Made by a program: the position numbers and the translations under genes. A DNA stretch of 64,000 nt from Cercospora beticola (lineage: Eukaryota; Ascomycota; Dothideomycetes; Mycosphaerellales; Mycosphaerellaceae), in contig NC_088942.1 in NCBI RefSeq assembly GCF_033473495.1, forward strand, positions 1,426,001-1,490,000, given 5' to 3'. Below, in pieces: positions 12,265-23,481 of the stretch. The notes under the pieces were generated by a model. It was given only the letters and a program-made list of their open reading frames with translations, made no database searches and had not been told where the DNA came from. The first letter of the stretch is position 1; each line of letters opens with the position of its first letter.

Positions 12265-14547
12265 ATGGCGCGCCAAAAACCAGCCTCTCGTGCCGACAAG
12301 CCTCCGTCCATGGTGTGGACCTACCCAATGCAAGTCACGCTCCATCTGCTCAGCACGGAGTTCAATTTGGCTGGTCAAAATCGAGCCGATGCATTCAACA
12401 CGGTCTTTGCGAAAGAGCTGGCAGCCAGTGGCGTGGTTGGTGGAGCTCGACCGCATGTCCTCTACGCGCAATACTACATGCGCACCAAGCCGGACAAAGC
12501 CAAATGCTGGTTGACCATATGCGCAGAGCCTACGACGCAAGAGGAATTTGATCAGAGAGAGGGCCTCAGGGGAAGGATTCGTCAAGCTATGCAGAATGGA
12601 AGTCAAGCTGTTCAGAAGGGAGGTCAACCTAAAGTCAGCAAGGCGACTCCTCGTATGGTCCGCGTTGCCTCGTCTGCGCCTGTCCATGAAGAGACCAGCG
12701 TCGAGGTGACCTTTAGACAACTCCCGTTGACACCTCCTTCAAAAGTTGCTCGACCTGCTCCTGTTCAGCGCGACGCTCCGTCGGTTGCATCTCCTCCGCA
12801 GAAGAAGCGCCGCGTGCTGCCAGAACAAGAAGCTCATCAGCTCGCTACTCCTGTCACGCCTGCTGTTCAACAGCCAGAATTTGCAGTCTCGCGTGCAAGA
12901 AGCAAGACAACGAGCGCCCTAGTCCCGGTGATCAATCGATCGGAAACATTGCAGCAAGCACTGCTACCGTCACCAACGACTGTGTCCCGCAAATTCCGAA
13001 AGCAAAGCGCTATTTCGAAGCCGCGGACTCCGACCAAGAAATTTGAGTATTGGAGGAACGATGGGTCCAAGCCTCGTATGTCAGAGAGAAGACTTGAAGG
13101 TCTTCAACAACAAGTGGTTCCTATTCCACGAGATGCCGCGCATCCTCCGGCAACAGGCCTTCTGTTCAGGTAAAGCACTTCCGCCCGACCCTGTGACAAG
13201 TCGCAATTCTAACACTCTCCAGATACTGGGTCGAATCCGACCAGCCCACCCACAACTCCGAGGAGGGCTTTATCGCACGCAAATATTTCCAGTCCAATGT
13301 GGTCCATTTCAGACCCCCAAAGAGCAGTGATGTCGATCTCACTGATGTGTTCAATCAGTAAGCCTTGTCCGAGCAAGTGTACTAAGGCCTGTACCTAACG
13401 CGGAACAGCATGGATAGAAAGCTTAAAGACACGCCTTTCGTGTCCACTTGTAATCGCTTAGTCTGGAGTCTCAGACTCGCCCTCTCTGAGATGCGGAAAG
13501 GCGTTAGGAACGGCCGGATCACTCTCATCGACCCGAGCAAGCTGGATAAGAGAGCCGTGTTCTGGGCACGGTAAGTAGTTCCACGGTTGACGTGTGAAGC
13601 ATTTAGCTAATAGCATCCGCAGACCTTTCCACGATGAATTGACGCAGAAGATGGCTCCCTGGAGCAACGGTGCCCAGAGGTATTGCGGCACGTATGAGTT
13701 CCTGGTCTGGGGCGCCATCCACAAGGAGGCCATCGTCCATACAATCAAGGTCAAAGATCTCCTCCGCCTGTCAAAGACCTCGCCAGCTATCGACCACGTT
13801 CTGAGGGCTGACATACTGAGCGAAAAATCGGCCTTGTTCAGAAAGGAGAGCGATTTCATCAGGCAAAAGGTACCACTCAACACCTTCTCAGTGAAGGCCA
13901 TTGCCGAGATTGCAAGATTTTTGGGCTTGGACCGCACTTCACCCCTCGACCACATATCTCATATCGTTGCCGATATCGTCCAAGGATGGCATTTACAAGT
14001 CGTGCCGCGCGATCAACAGGAATGGCGCGCCCTCGCGACCCTGTTCGCACGCAATTATCTCAGCACTCCGGCAGGCCTGGTACAGGAGCAGACAGTACGC
14101 ATGGCCTTTCTTGATGGCGTCCGATTCGGCCAGGGCCAGTTCAACGCTCGGCATAAGCCAGAGACTGTCGCCGCCATGACCAAGCGCGCAAAAATGGTTG
14201 GCCTGGAGTGTCCGGCAAGGATCATCACCGACGAGCTTGATGCTATCAAAGTGATGGCATGGAGCCAAGAGCAACGTGTTGGCAAGCTCTTGAAAAGCCG
14301 AAAGGAGCAACTCATGCTCGAAGAAGGCTTCGTTGAGTCCAGCGAAGAGGAAGAAGATCAGGAGGAGGAAGATGATCCAATGATGCTTGACGATGAGCCA
14401 CCAACTGCAGGACCTTCGCGGCCACGACTAGCACCGCCGCAACCCAATTGGAGCTGGACCCGTCAAATGATCAGACAGGACGAGGACGATGCCCATTCCG
14501 ATCTTGGCGGCGCCTTCGAGTTTGATGCCGCTGGTCGCGTTGTTTAG
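12265..14547 (+). CDS. DUF7587-like protein, function unknown
   Basis: Four exons (12265-13169, 13223-13357, 13409-13570, 13623-14547) encode 708 residues, with clean phase-matched introns. Residues 1-110 form a moderately ordered N-terminal region. Residues 110-290 are low-complexity and basic, with a PPQKKRRVLP stretch resembling a nuclear localisation signal. Around residues 296-470 lies a block beginning LLFRYWVESDQPTHNSEEGF, which resembles the fungal DUF7587 domain. Its pattern of hydrophobic-FR-x-W/F followed by a Ser/Gly-rich loop and GF(I/V)A is recalled from other fungal proteins. A tail near residue 645 is very acidic (SSEEEEDQEEEDD). Function is unknown; the basic/acidic layout suggests a nuclear protein. 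A second member of the family lies at 48662-49909. Confidence 0.75.
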
Positions 14548-14993
14548 AGGCACTTTCCGCTTCTGACTATTCATTCGAGAGTTCTGTTCAACTGACATTG
14601 CTATGCTGGCGGCAAAGAAACTTTTGTCTGCAAATTACTGTCTCGTTGCAGCTGAGACTTTTGCACGATGACGGAGTTCTATGGGTTTCCCTCGTTGCCA
14701 GCTTCGAGTGCTCGACGAGGTGCTGGAAAAAGGATAGAAGAATTGTTAGCACATTGTTTCAGCATTACATAGCCCAGGAGATCAGAATCTTGGGCTGCAA
14801 AAGTTTGTATCGATCATCGTAATAGCTTCCCCAAAACCACCACCGCAATGCTTTCACGCCGTGCTGCAACTTGTATGTCGAAATCCTCTCGATCTCAAAA
14901 GTCAATCTCACCATCAAAGCCTGTTCGCCAAAATCAACCATGACCTCTGATCAGCTCACTCAATTCTCCCAAGTACCTCACAACAACACAAAA
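14548..14993. other. Convergent 3' region
   Basis: The 446 bases between two convergent stop codons show no gene; 3' UTRs are expected here. Confidence 0.5.
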
Positions 14994-15841
14994 TCACCCA
15001 CCTCTACCCCCCTCCTCAATCCTCATCTGCGCCGCCTGCCTCTCAATCAAATCCTCGCTCCCCAACATAGCCTTCGTCGGATCCTCTCCACTTCCATACA
15101 ACGCCCCCTCCGCAGAATTCGGCCCATAATCCATAGGCGGAAAAGTCGGCTGATATGGAATCCCATCCTTCAAATATAAGATCAACCTATAAGCCGTGTT
15201 GCCGTTCAGATAGTATCGGTGAAGGCGTTTCGATCTGATGAAGCCGAGTTTTTCGTAGATTTTTAGGGAGGGGAGGTTGTGGGTTTCGGTTTCGAGGGCG
15301 ATCTTGGACTTGTTAGATTGGCGAAGCTGGAGAATTGGATGAGGGAGGGAAGAGGTGACTGACTTCATCTGCATTCTCTTCAATCATAGCTTCGCATGCC
15401 ATGCGAACGAGTTTACTTGCTATGCCTTTTCCGCGTTGGTCTTCTCGCGTGGCGAGCATTGCGATGTAGCCGCGGAGAGGTCCTCCGCGGTGGGGTTCGA
15501 GTTTGCAGACGATGACTCCGATGAGTTCATCTTGGGGATTAAGTGCCTGGAAAATTCATCAGAAAAGGGTTCCTTCTTCTGTTGTTCAGAGATGGTTATA
15601 CTAAGAAGCATAACTTCCCCCATTGGTAGAGAAAGTAGCGGTAGACGTAAATACTATAAGGCTCGGAAAGGTCTTTGGAGATAAGCTGTTTGATGGCGGG
15701 AAGCCATGGTGATTCTTTCTCGGAGCCGTAGCAGATGTAGCGAATTTCGTCAGCAGAATCTGAGTCTGAGGTCGTCTTCTTCTTGCTGCTGGTTGCTTCG
15801 GTCTTGGCAGTATCGGCCTCGGACTCGGCGGAGTTGTTCAT
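14994..15841 (-). CDS. NAA30: N-alpha-acetyltransferase 30, NatC catalytic subunit
   Basis: Three exons on the minus strand (15841-15602, 15546-15364, 15302-14994) encode 243 residues. [21 protein letters not shown] (about residues 60-80) is the signature N-terminal part of Mak3/Naa30. The GNAT core follows: [33 protein letters not shown] with the acetyl-CoA loop Q-R-G-K-G-I-A at 117-123, then [35 protein letters not shown]. NatC acetylates N-termini starting Met-Leu, Met-Ile, Met-Phe and similar. Residues 1-40 are Ser/Thr/Glu-rich and poorly conserved. The C-terminal 60 residues extend past the yeast protein, as in other filamentous fungi. The first intron donor (gtataa) is weak but gives the conserved LCFLAL junction. 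Confidence 0.93.
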
Positions 15842-16144
15842 TAGATTGAGTTTTCGGTCGGGATGGTCTTGAAGCGGGCATCGGATGTGAGTCTCGGCCG
15901 CTTGTGTGACATGTGAAGAGTGTTGAGAGAAGCCAAGATCCACGATATGAGATTCGATTGTCTGGCATGTGAAAGTCTTCAACGGCTGCTTGCATGTGAA
16001 GGTGAACGGACAATCCCGGTTGCCTACTGAGGCGGGCATGTGACGTACTTGTTTGAATAAAGTTTGGCTGACAGGCACAAAGTTGTCGCGTGGGCCAACT
16101 TTCGCTCTTTGTTCCTCTTCCGCCAGATTCCGCCAGACGCTGCC
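15842..16144. promoter_or_regulatory. Divergent promoter, NAA30 / LRO1
   Basis: Only 303 bases separate the two start codons, so control elements are probably shared. The frame upstream of the NAA30 ATG is open but not conserved. Confidence 0.5.
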
Positions 16145-18526
16145 ATGTCTGAATCGTGGACGTCTCTGCGGAGACGCATCTTTGGCGGCAGCGGAAGCAG
16201 CGACAGCACACCTGCAGAGTCGCGAGACTCAAGTCCGGCCCCAGCACCTCACGAAGCTTTGAAACGACCCGGCGCGTATCGTGTGCTGACGAACGAGAAA
16301 TTCGATGAGTTGAAGAAGGCCGTGAAGAGCAGCAAGGGTAAGAAGAGGAGGAACGCGTGGGTATTTGGCCTTGGACTGCTGGGAGGGCTGTCGGCAGCGG
16401 GTTTCTTTGCGAGCAAAGATGGCGCCCTGGATCAGTTGGTGTCGATGGCTGGGCTAGAGGATATGAACTTGGACAGCTTAATGGATGTATTGCCTACAGG
16501 GCTCATACGGGATGTGCAGGACATTCAGGTAAGCCATTTCTGCCACAAGTCGAGACCCGGAGCTGATCAGTTGACAAAGGTAATTTTATATAGTCTCGAG
16601 AGAAACAAGCTATTGATTACGACTCCTTCGCAATCGGTCTCCACGCTCGCAATGAGGGCATTCGTGCGAAATATCCCGTGATTATGGTTCCTGGTGTGAT
16701 ATCGACAGGTTTGGAAAGCTGGGGTACAGAAGACTCGTCAAGACAATACTTCAGAAAGAGACTATGGGGCTCGTGGAGTATGATGAGAGCGCTGATACTG
16801 GACAAGGCAAGTTGGAAGAGGCACGTTATGCTGGACAAGAAGACTGGTCTTGATCCGCCCGGCATCAAGCTAAGAGCGGCGCAAGGCTTCGATGCGGCCG
16901 ACTTCTTCATTACAGGATACTGGATATGGAACAAGATCCTTGAGAATCTGGCGACGATTGGATATGACCCTACGAATGCTTTCACGGCTGCGTACGACTG
17001 GCGCATGAGCTATCTCAATTATGAGATTCGAGATCAGTACTTTACACGCCTGAAGAATCACATTGAGATCGCAAAGCACGTGTCCGGCAAGAAGGCTGTT
17101 ATGCTGTCTCATTCGATGGGCTCGCAGGTACTGTTCTACTTCTTCCGCTGGGTAGAGGCAGAGGGATACGGCAACGGAGGACCATCATGGGTCAACGACC
17201 ATATTGAGTCGTGGATCAACATCTCTGGCTGCATGCTTGGTGCCCTCAAGGATGTACCAGCCGTGCTAAGTGGCGAAATGAGAGACACTGTTCAGCTGAA
17301 TGCCTTTGCAGTCTATGGCCTCGAGAAGTTCCTGTCGCGAATAGAACGCGCCGAGATCTTCCGCGCCATGCCTGGTATCTCCTCTATGCTTCCTATCGGC
17401 GGGACAGCAGTCTGGGGAGACGAAAACGGCGCGCCAGATGATGCTTGGAACCAGACTACCACTTATGGAAAGTTCTTGAACTTCAGAGAGATTAACAATA
17501 CTTTGACCCCAGGGAACATGTCTGTCCCAGGAGCCATCGACTACCTCTTCAAGAATACTGAAAAGTGGTATGTAGACCAGATTAAGAGCAGCTACAGTCG
17601 TGGTGTTGCACACACCAAGGATGAAGTCGAAGCCAACATGGACACGCCAGCCAAATGGATGAACCCGCTTGAGATTCGCCTTCCCATCGCGCCGGACATG
17701 AAGATCTTCTGTTTCTATGGTATCGGCAAGCCGACCGAAAGAGCTTACTACTACCGCGAAGAGCAAGATGCTAACAATGATACTGCTGTCATGATCGGTA
17801 AGGTTGAAATTTCTCCTGCACACATCCACATGCTTACGACTAACTCTCATGCCCGCAGACTCTACAGTCACCACCCCAGATGGCCTGGTTGACCACGGCG
17901 TCGTAATGGGTGAAGGCGACGGAACAGTAAACATCCTCAGCACAGGCTACATGTGCAACAAAGGCTGGAAAATCAAACGCTACAACCCCGCCAACATCCC
18001 TGTCGTCGCATACGAAATGCCTCACGAACCCGATCGTTTCAATCCTCGCGGTGGACCCAACACCGCAGATCACGTCGATATTTTGGGCAGAAGCTCGTTG
18101 AACGATTTGATACTGCGAGTTGCTGGAGGAAAAGGACATTTTATTCAGGATAATATTGTGAGTAATATTCTGGAGTATGCGGAGAAGGTGAAGATTGGTC
18201 CGGATTATGAGGGTGAGGAGAGAGTTGGCGATGCGAAGCCGCTCAAGAAGGGGGAGGCGGATGCTGTGAGTTTGCATCCGGAGGATGAAATTCCGCCTGG
18301 TGGGGAAGAAGAGAAGGATGGCGATGAGAAGAAGGGTGGAGAGGAGACGAATACCCGTGAAGAGGCCAGTAAGCAGAGTATTGATGATGATGATAAGAAA
18401 GGTGGTGCGGGGACGAACACGGATGGTGAGGCGAGCGGGATGGAGAAGACGGGAGAGAAAACTACGGAGACGACGGAGGAAGATGCGAAGGGGAAAGGTG
18501 GCAGCGCAGAGAAGGACGAGCTGTAG
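16145..18526 (+). CDS. LRO1: Phospholipid:diacylglycerol acyltransferase (PDAT) with C-terminal KDEL
   Basis: Three exons (16145-16528, 16594-17797, 17859-18526) give 751 residues. PDAT moves an acyl chain from a phospholipid to diacylglycerol, making triacylglycerol at the ER. After a basic cytosolic stretch (KGKKRRN, 64-70) a single membrane anchor spans about residues 71-89, giving a type II topology with a luminal catalytic domain. LCAT-family hallmarks: [17 protein letters not shown] lid region, nucleophile in SHSMGS (Ser302), Asp550 in GDGTV and His601 in DHVDILG; the spacing matches yeast Lro1. The last 120 or so residues are a repetitive acidic/lysine-rich tail ending exactly in KDEL, a canonical ER-retrieval signal. 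The second intron has a CTAAC branch site and in-frame read-through would add 29 residues then stop. Confidence 0.95.
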
Positions 18527-18738
18527 GACAGCGTGTTCTTTGTCGGCGCTGTGCTTGATGGCGTGGTCGCGGGCGTGAGAGAGTTGTGAGACATGATACC
18601 ACTTTTACAGATATACCCAGAATGCACATACATTGTCTCGCATTTGCTCGCATTGCTCCAATGGCATATTCAAGGATAGAACAACGGAAGTAGACAGTAG
18701 TGAATGCTAAGCAAATTTTGGTTGGAACCAGCACCATG

Positions 18739-20118
18739 TTACACCATACCTCTATTCTGCGTAATCTGCTCTTTCGCAACCAGCACAGGACTCTCGTCGT
18801 CAATTCGTAGCACACTTTCCTGCTCGATATCCGTCTGCACATGGATATGCCCATCACTCACCTGCCGCTCCTCCGAACTCGACTTGTTCAAGCGCGGCCC
18901 CAGCTCAATATCTTCTGAGCTCTCCAGTAGCATATCCTGCCGGCCTGTCCAGGACCTCTTTGCTTTATGGGTTTTGAAACTGGCGCTTTGGCTCGTAACA
19001 TGCGTGTAACAGCGACTCTTCGACCGCGAATGTGTACTTTCGGGCGTCCAGCCGTCTGACGTGTTTGGTGCGTCGGGTTTGACGAATGAAGGGCCAGAAC
19101 TGGAGTGCGTGCCGTATTTCGATGCGCCTTTGAGCCATGTAGGGAAGAGACAGCGGAGGGTCGGGAGGCATGAGCAGATGATGCCGGTATTCATCTCAAT
19201 AGATGACCAGATGCATGCCATAGCATTCTCGTAAGTGATATCTTTGGACGACATCAAGTGGTACAGAGATGGCAGTCGTAAGATAGACACAATAACGACC
19301 AGTCCTCCGATCGCAAAGACTCCGACCAGGGCCCACTTCTGGCGCCGAGGCAATTGAAGCTTGTTGAGGAATGGCAATGGCAGTACAGTGATCAAGATGT
19401 CGGTGATCATGTTGAGTGACGTACTCGCAAGTGAAAGTGCCAGTCTGTCTTGACATGTTTTGTGCTTGATAGAGTGGTCCCAGAATGCTGCCGGCGGAGT
19501 GCAGGTGAGTATAGCTGATATGATTCTCCATATCGCATAGCATGAGACAATTGCCATGAGTGTGTATGTGGCGATGCGGATACCCCTTTGCGGAAACATG
19601 CGAAGGTACTGGAACATGATCGAAAACTTGGTGCAGAATAGCGAGCAGTTGTATACGATGATCATCAGCCAGTACTGCAGTCCGCATTGTCAGTGCTATG
19701 GTCGGGCTGTCTTTGGGCATCACTGACCGCTCTGAGGTTCAACATGGCCTCGTGAGGTCCTAGTGTCCATTCGTGGCTGCCGAGGCCGGTCTTCACCTAC
19801 TTCCCAAGTCAGGTCCGTATTCTTCGCTGAGAGCTGTGTCGAATTGGTTTATGAGAGGGGTAAAGCATTACCTGTGCGATCATAGTCGCTGTCGTAGCCC
19901 ACGCAAAGGACTTTTCCGAGTCAGCGACGCTGCTTGGGCACGTTCGAACAATAACGACTGCTCACCACTGATCCAAATATGCAGGCATCGTCTCGGCCAG
20001 CAGTTCTCGAGACGATAAATCGAGCGTAAAGGCGGAGAACTACCGCGACCGTGGCCAGAGATGTCATGACCACGGTCCAGGCCACAATCGCGGGTTTGCT
20101 TGCACTTCCATACAGCAT
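18739..20118 (-). CDS. Fungal rhodopsin-like seven-helix membrane protein (A)
   Basis: Four exons on the minus strand (20118-19966, 19910-19872, 19796-19728, 19674-18739) encode 398 residues. The layout fits the fungal 'rhodopsin domain' integral membrane family (Pfam Fung_rhodopsin type). Landmarks: VAVVLRLYARFIVSRTAGRDD after helix 1, a WA(T)-type second helix, YWLMIIVYNCSLFCTKFSIMFQYLR for helix 3, DILITVLPLPFLNKLQLPRRQKW and SSIEMNTGIICSCLPTLRCL. Members are fungal-specific and mostly unstudied; many lie in secondary-metabolite clusters. The family lacks the retinal lysine of true rhodopsins, so light sensing is not implied. The C-terminal 110 residues are a Ser-rich cytosolic tail. It forms the left edge of the predicted peptide cluster; membership is inferred from position. 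Confidence 0.85.
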
Positions 20119-21027
20119 CGTCTCAGTCGTGTGCCGCGACCAGCTATGCGTCTATGCGATCACCGGTGTCGAGCATATGTTTCCGGCCTCATGCTGCACA
20201 TCAATGCAGGTGGTTGGGAGGTGATGTCGGGCGGAGACATTGTCCGCCGCCATCATCCGGTAAGCTGTTCTCCAGGAAGGCCGCTGCAGTATTCTCCATG
20301 ACCTTGTCTCCTTTGTCGGCACAAGCATCCTGAGCCAGCTTTTTTAAGTATCTGAGCTTAATTTCGTCGCATAGTATCGAGAGCGTGCTTGCCTATGATC
20401 CTGGGCATACTGGATTCTCGACCATATAATGACCGCGCAGTATCGCAGAACAGCCTGTGCCCGGGGTCGGATTCACACAGCGTCGTTCGAGAAGGCAATC
20501 TCCATGTGGAACTCTCGTGCAAGTCTGCGACGGGCAACAAGCCTTGCTCAAGCGGGAGGAAGCTCTGCTGGGATCACTGAACTTTATGGAGGTCCGACGT
20601 CTCCGCAGTTTCGAGTGGTTATCTAGCGGGTAACCAACGCATCCAGACGATCGGATGCGGACGTTCGTGAGATCCAGGCCAAAGTCAACATGTCTCTTCC
20701 ATTGATGGAGTGTCAACGCATCCGAGGATATGTCCACTCGACTGTCGATCCGATCAAGACCTCTCAATCTCGCCCTGCTCCCGAGGACTCAGTAATCCAG
20801 ACGATGAGCGCCAAGGGTGGAATTCTGTAATCGGGCCTGAGGTGATCAGGAAGAACTTCGTGCCTTTCTGTGAAGAAGGAGCCATACGCGCTAGCGACAC
20901 GCCAAGAGAATTAGTCTCGCTTGGGGAGCGGTGCCTTGTCTTCAACACGCGTTCATCGCCTCTATTTCTACAAAACGATGCATCGGCAGGGCAGGATGCA
21001 GACGACACACGCAGCCATTCTTGAGGG
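20119..21027. other. Gene-free stretch inside the cluster
   Basis: The 909 bases lie between the rhodopsin-like A start and the monooxygenase stop. They should contain the promoter of the former and the 3' UTR of the latter. Frames up to 124 codons occur without signal peptide or domain. Confidence 0.45.
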
Positions 21028-22342
21028 TTACCGCAGCCTCGCCTCCAATTCCCGCACAGCTTCGTCGCGTGCTTTGCCGTTGTCAAAGTCCAGGATGAAA
21101 TCCCACCGCTGTGGCAATCTGCCCTTGAGACCGGCATGATCCATTGTGTATTCCGGATCGTTTCCCGTGAATATCAGACCCGTCTCCCGACTGGAGTCAA
21201 CAATCTTCTGTGTGCGGGGCCGGCGTGCTTCATCGTACACCTGCAGTGCTACTGATGCCTGCTTCGGCGTGGTTATCCGACCCAACAGCGACGAGAGCAC
21301 GAGAGCGTCTTCCATGGACATGCCGCCTCCCGACGACTGCCACGGAGTAGTTGCATGTGCTGCATCACCCATCACGGCTATCGGACCATCCGCGTATGTT
21401 CGTGCATGGGCGTGTTCCCACGTGCACCAGCACTGCACTGTTTTCTGGTCACCAATCACCTGTTGCAAAGTTAGCATGGTTTCGACCAACATCAGAAGGC
21501 CAACTAACAGCTGATAGGGCATTCCGTAGATGGGACGGCCAGCCCTCGAAATAGCCCTTGAACTCTTGAGCGTCTACTTCCTTCATCCAGGCATCGCCGG
21601 TGTCGATCTTCACTGTCGCAATGAACTGGATCAGTTCGCCTTCATTGAGCACATTGTGCATCATAAAGGTCCCCTTGCCAACCCAACCCCACTCCCGAGG
21701 GTCTTTGGTGTCCACGTAGTCAGCGCCAAGGATAGGTTTCAATTTCTCGTACGGCTGCAGCGTGGGTATTGCCATCATGTCGGCAGACACAGGCACTGCT
21801 GCTGGATCAGACTCGCCGAGAACAATCTTCCTGACAAAGCTGTGAATGCCATCTGCACCGATGAGGATGTCGGTCTCATGTGTGGAGCCATCTCCAAAAT
21901 GCAGCACGAGAGGTCCATCGCCGCTACGATCGACTGTCTTCAGCTTCTTGGATGCATGCATTCGTTCGCTCGGAACGCTTGCCAGGAGTTCTTTCAGCAA
22001 TGCAGCGCGATGCACGATACTGGTCAATCTCTTGCCTTCTTTCCTCGCATCGATTTCGTCGATCATCGTTCCTGCCCCAGGTCCCAGCGCCAGCATCAAT
22101 CTGGCGCCATAATGCGGCACAGAACCTGCCCGTTCGAGTGCTTCTCTTGCCGAAGGGCCGATGAGTTCTAACGCTTGGAAGGCATTGCGGGTCATGCCAA
22201 CAGCCATTCCAGCTTCACGAAACTCGGTGGCAGACTCGAATATGTGGACGTCAAGATGGTCGTGTTTGATCAGAGCGTGCATCAGCGTGGCGCCTGCCAT
22301 GCCTCCACCTGAGATGGCAATCCGGACTTTAGACTGAGCCAT
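21028..22342 (-). CDS. FAD-dependent monooxygenase, salicylate-hydroxylase-like
   Basis: Two exons on the minus strand (22342-21509, 21459-21028) encode 421 residues. It has the three fingerprints of group A flavin monooxygenases: the dinucleotide fold motif ISGGGMAGATL (Gly12-Gly17), the D-G motif IGADGIHSFVRK (Asp164-Gly165) and the ribityl-binding G-D motif GDAAHATTPWQSSGGG from Gly309. These enzymes use NAD(P)H and O2 to hydroxylate or epoxidise mainly aromatic substrates. No membrane segment or signal peptide is present, so it is probably cytosolic. It lies 512 bases downstream of the precursor gene on the same strand. A role in modifying the cluster peptide (for example on Tyr or Phe) or an unrelated catabolic role are both possible. 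Confidence 0.9.
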
Positions 22343-22854
22343 GTTTGCAAAGGTGGTGTTGGTTGCAAGCTGAGAATGCTGACGGACGTCTCACATCCAC
22401 GAGAGTTTGTGCACCGAACGAGAACGAGTGTTGGCAGGTGAGGACAATTCTCACTTCACATGTCGCGATAACTGATTTGGTGTGGAAGACGTGCCAACGG
22501 CCGCGCAAGTCACGTCACACGCGGACCTGCAGAGCAGCTTCCTCCTCAGCTCGGTGCCTGGTCAGATCAGCAGCGACAATGCCACCATGCACCCGCAGCG
22601 GCGCACGGGCAGCTGCGAGCAGAGTGTGATCCACGTGCTCGGTTCACAAATCGCGCAGTGCAGTGTGTCCGGCCGGAACAATGAAGACCTGAAAGCAGCT
22701 GACATTGATCGACATTACCGAACGAGGGTCCAATTGCCCCACCAAGCCACCACTTCGACCCTCAATACAACCTGCTCTATCCTTGCGAGCGTGGGTCGCA
22801 CACCTATCCTACAGATGAGGGCATGGATGGAACACTCATAGCGTGAAGAAAAGA
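22343..22854. other. Spacer between monooxygenase start and precursor 3' end
   Basis: The 512 bases probably hold the precursor 3' UTR and the monooxygenase promoter. A 119-codon plus-strand frame (22482-22841) has no recognisable features and was not called. Confidence 0.45.
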
Positions 22855-23220
22855 TCACTCCTTGTAGAAGGCATCTGCATCTGTGGAAGATCAGAATCGC
22901 ATTCATCGGGACATGCCCTACTAACTCACCGAATTCAGTCGTGCCATCCCGAGCCGTGACTACAATACCAGCGAGTGCGTCGTCGTCTCGCCTGCCCTTG
23001 TACCAGGCATCTGCGTCTGCGGGATATCAGAATCGCGCTCAATCAGTCATGTTTTATGCACTCACCAAATTCAGTCGTGCCATCCCGCGCTTCGAGTGCT
23101 GCATCGTTTCGCCTGTCCTTGTAGAAGGCATCCGCGTCTGGGAAAGTCAGTATCGAACTCACCAACATGTGCATCTACACTCACCGAATTCAGTTGTACC
23201 GTCTCGAGCTGAGACTATGC
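22855..23220 (-). repeat. Tandemly duplicated exon-plus-intron units in the precursor gene
   Basis: The end of exon 2 with intron 2, exon 3 with intron 3, and exon 4 with intron 4 are diverged copies of one unit, followed by a truncated exon 5. Each exon copy ends GAATT(C/T)G at the donor. Introns share similar 3' ends, cgat(a/t)ctga followed by a short pyrimidine run and cag. The unit spans about 120-136 nt. Confidence 0.85.
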
Positions 23221-23481
23221 CAGCGAGCGCATCATCTTCCCTTCTATTCACTGCTATTGACCGAGCTTGTCTGTTCCTGTGTGCAATATCGAAGCTGGAC
23301 TTGACAGCCTCATCTCGACTTGAGACAGCATTCGGCGACGACGCTTGACCTTCTGCAACTCAACTCGTTAGTGCAAAGCGCGCATGGAACTGATTTGACA
23401 ACCAGGCTTACGAGGCTCAATGATTACAGGTGCGGCAAATGCCAATGCAATGTATGCCAAGGCGACGATGAACGACTTCAT
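22855..23481 (-). CDS. Secreted repeat precursor peptide (predicted RiPP precursor)
   Basis: Five exons on the minus strand (23481-23412, 23352-23185, 23137-23066, 23016-22930, 22880-22855) give 140 residues in a continuous frame; every junction is phase 1 with gt(g/a)ag...cag ends. Residues 1-16 (MKSFIVALAYIALAFA) are a signal peptide. A linker follows to the first dibasic site, RR 60-61. Three copies of ARDGTTEFDADA[F/W]YK lie at 72-86, 96-110 and 125-139; copies 1 and 2 are followed by D/G-RR (88-89, 112-113) and copy 3 by a final Glu. Copies 1 and 3 are preceded by DDALAGIV; copy 2 is shorter. Signal peptide, Kex2-type sites and near-identical repeats beside UstYa-like genes are the hallmarks of dikaritin precursors. 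The exact core is unknown; F-DADA-(F/W)-YK is the likely candidate. It lacks the Trp-Cys pattern of alpha-pheromones. Confidence 0.85.

Noticed and set aside
17266..17943. 225-codon open frame antisense to the PDAT gene
   Set aside because: Shadow frame of a well-supported coding exon.
22482..22841. 119-codon plus-strand frame inside the RiPP cluster as an extra small gene
   Set aside because: No signal peptide, repeats or domain; it overlaps the expected 3' UTR and promoter regions of two minus-strand genes.
22855..23350. Evenly spaced similar segments on the plus strand, looking like a satellite or CRISPR-like array
   Set aside because: On the minus strand they resolve into exons with GT...AG introns and one continuous reading frame; unit lengths and divergence do not fit an array.
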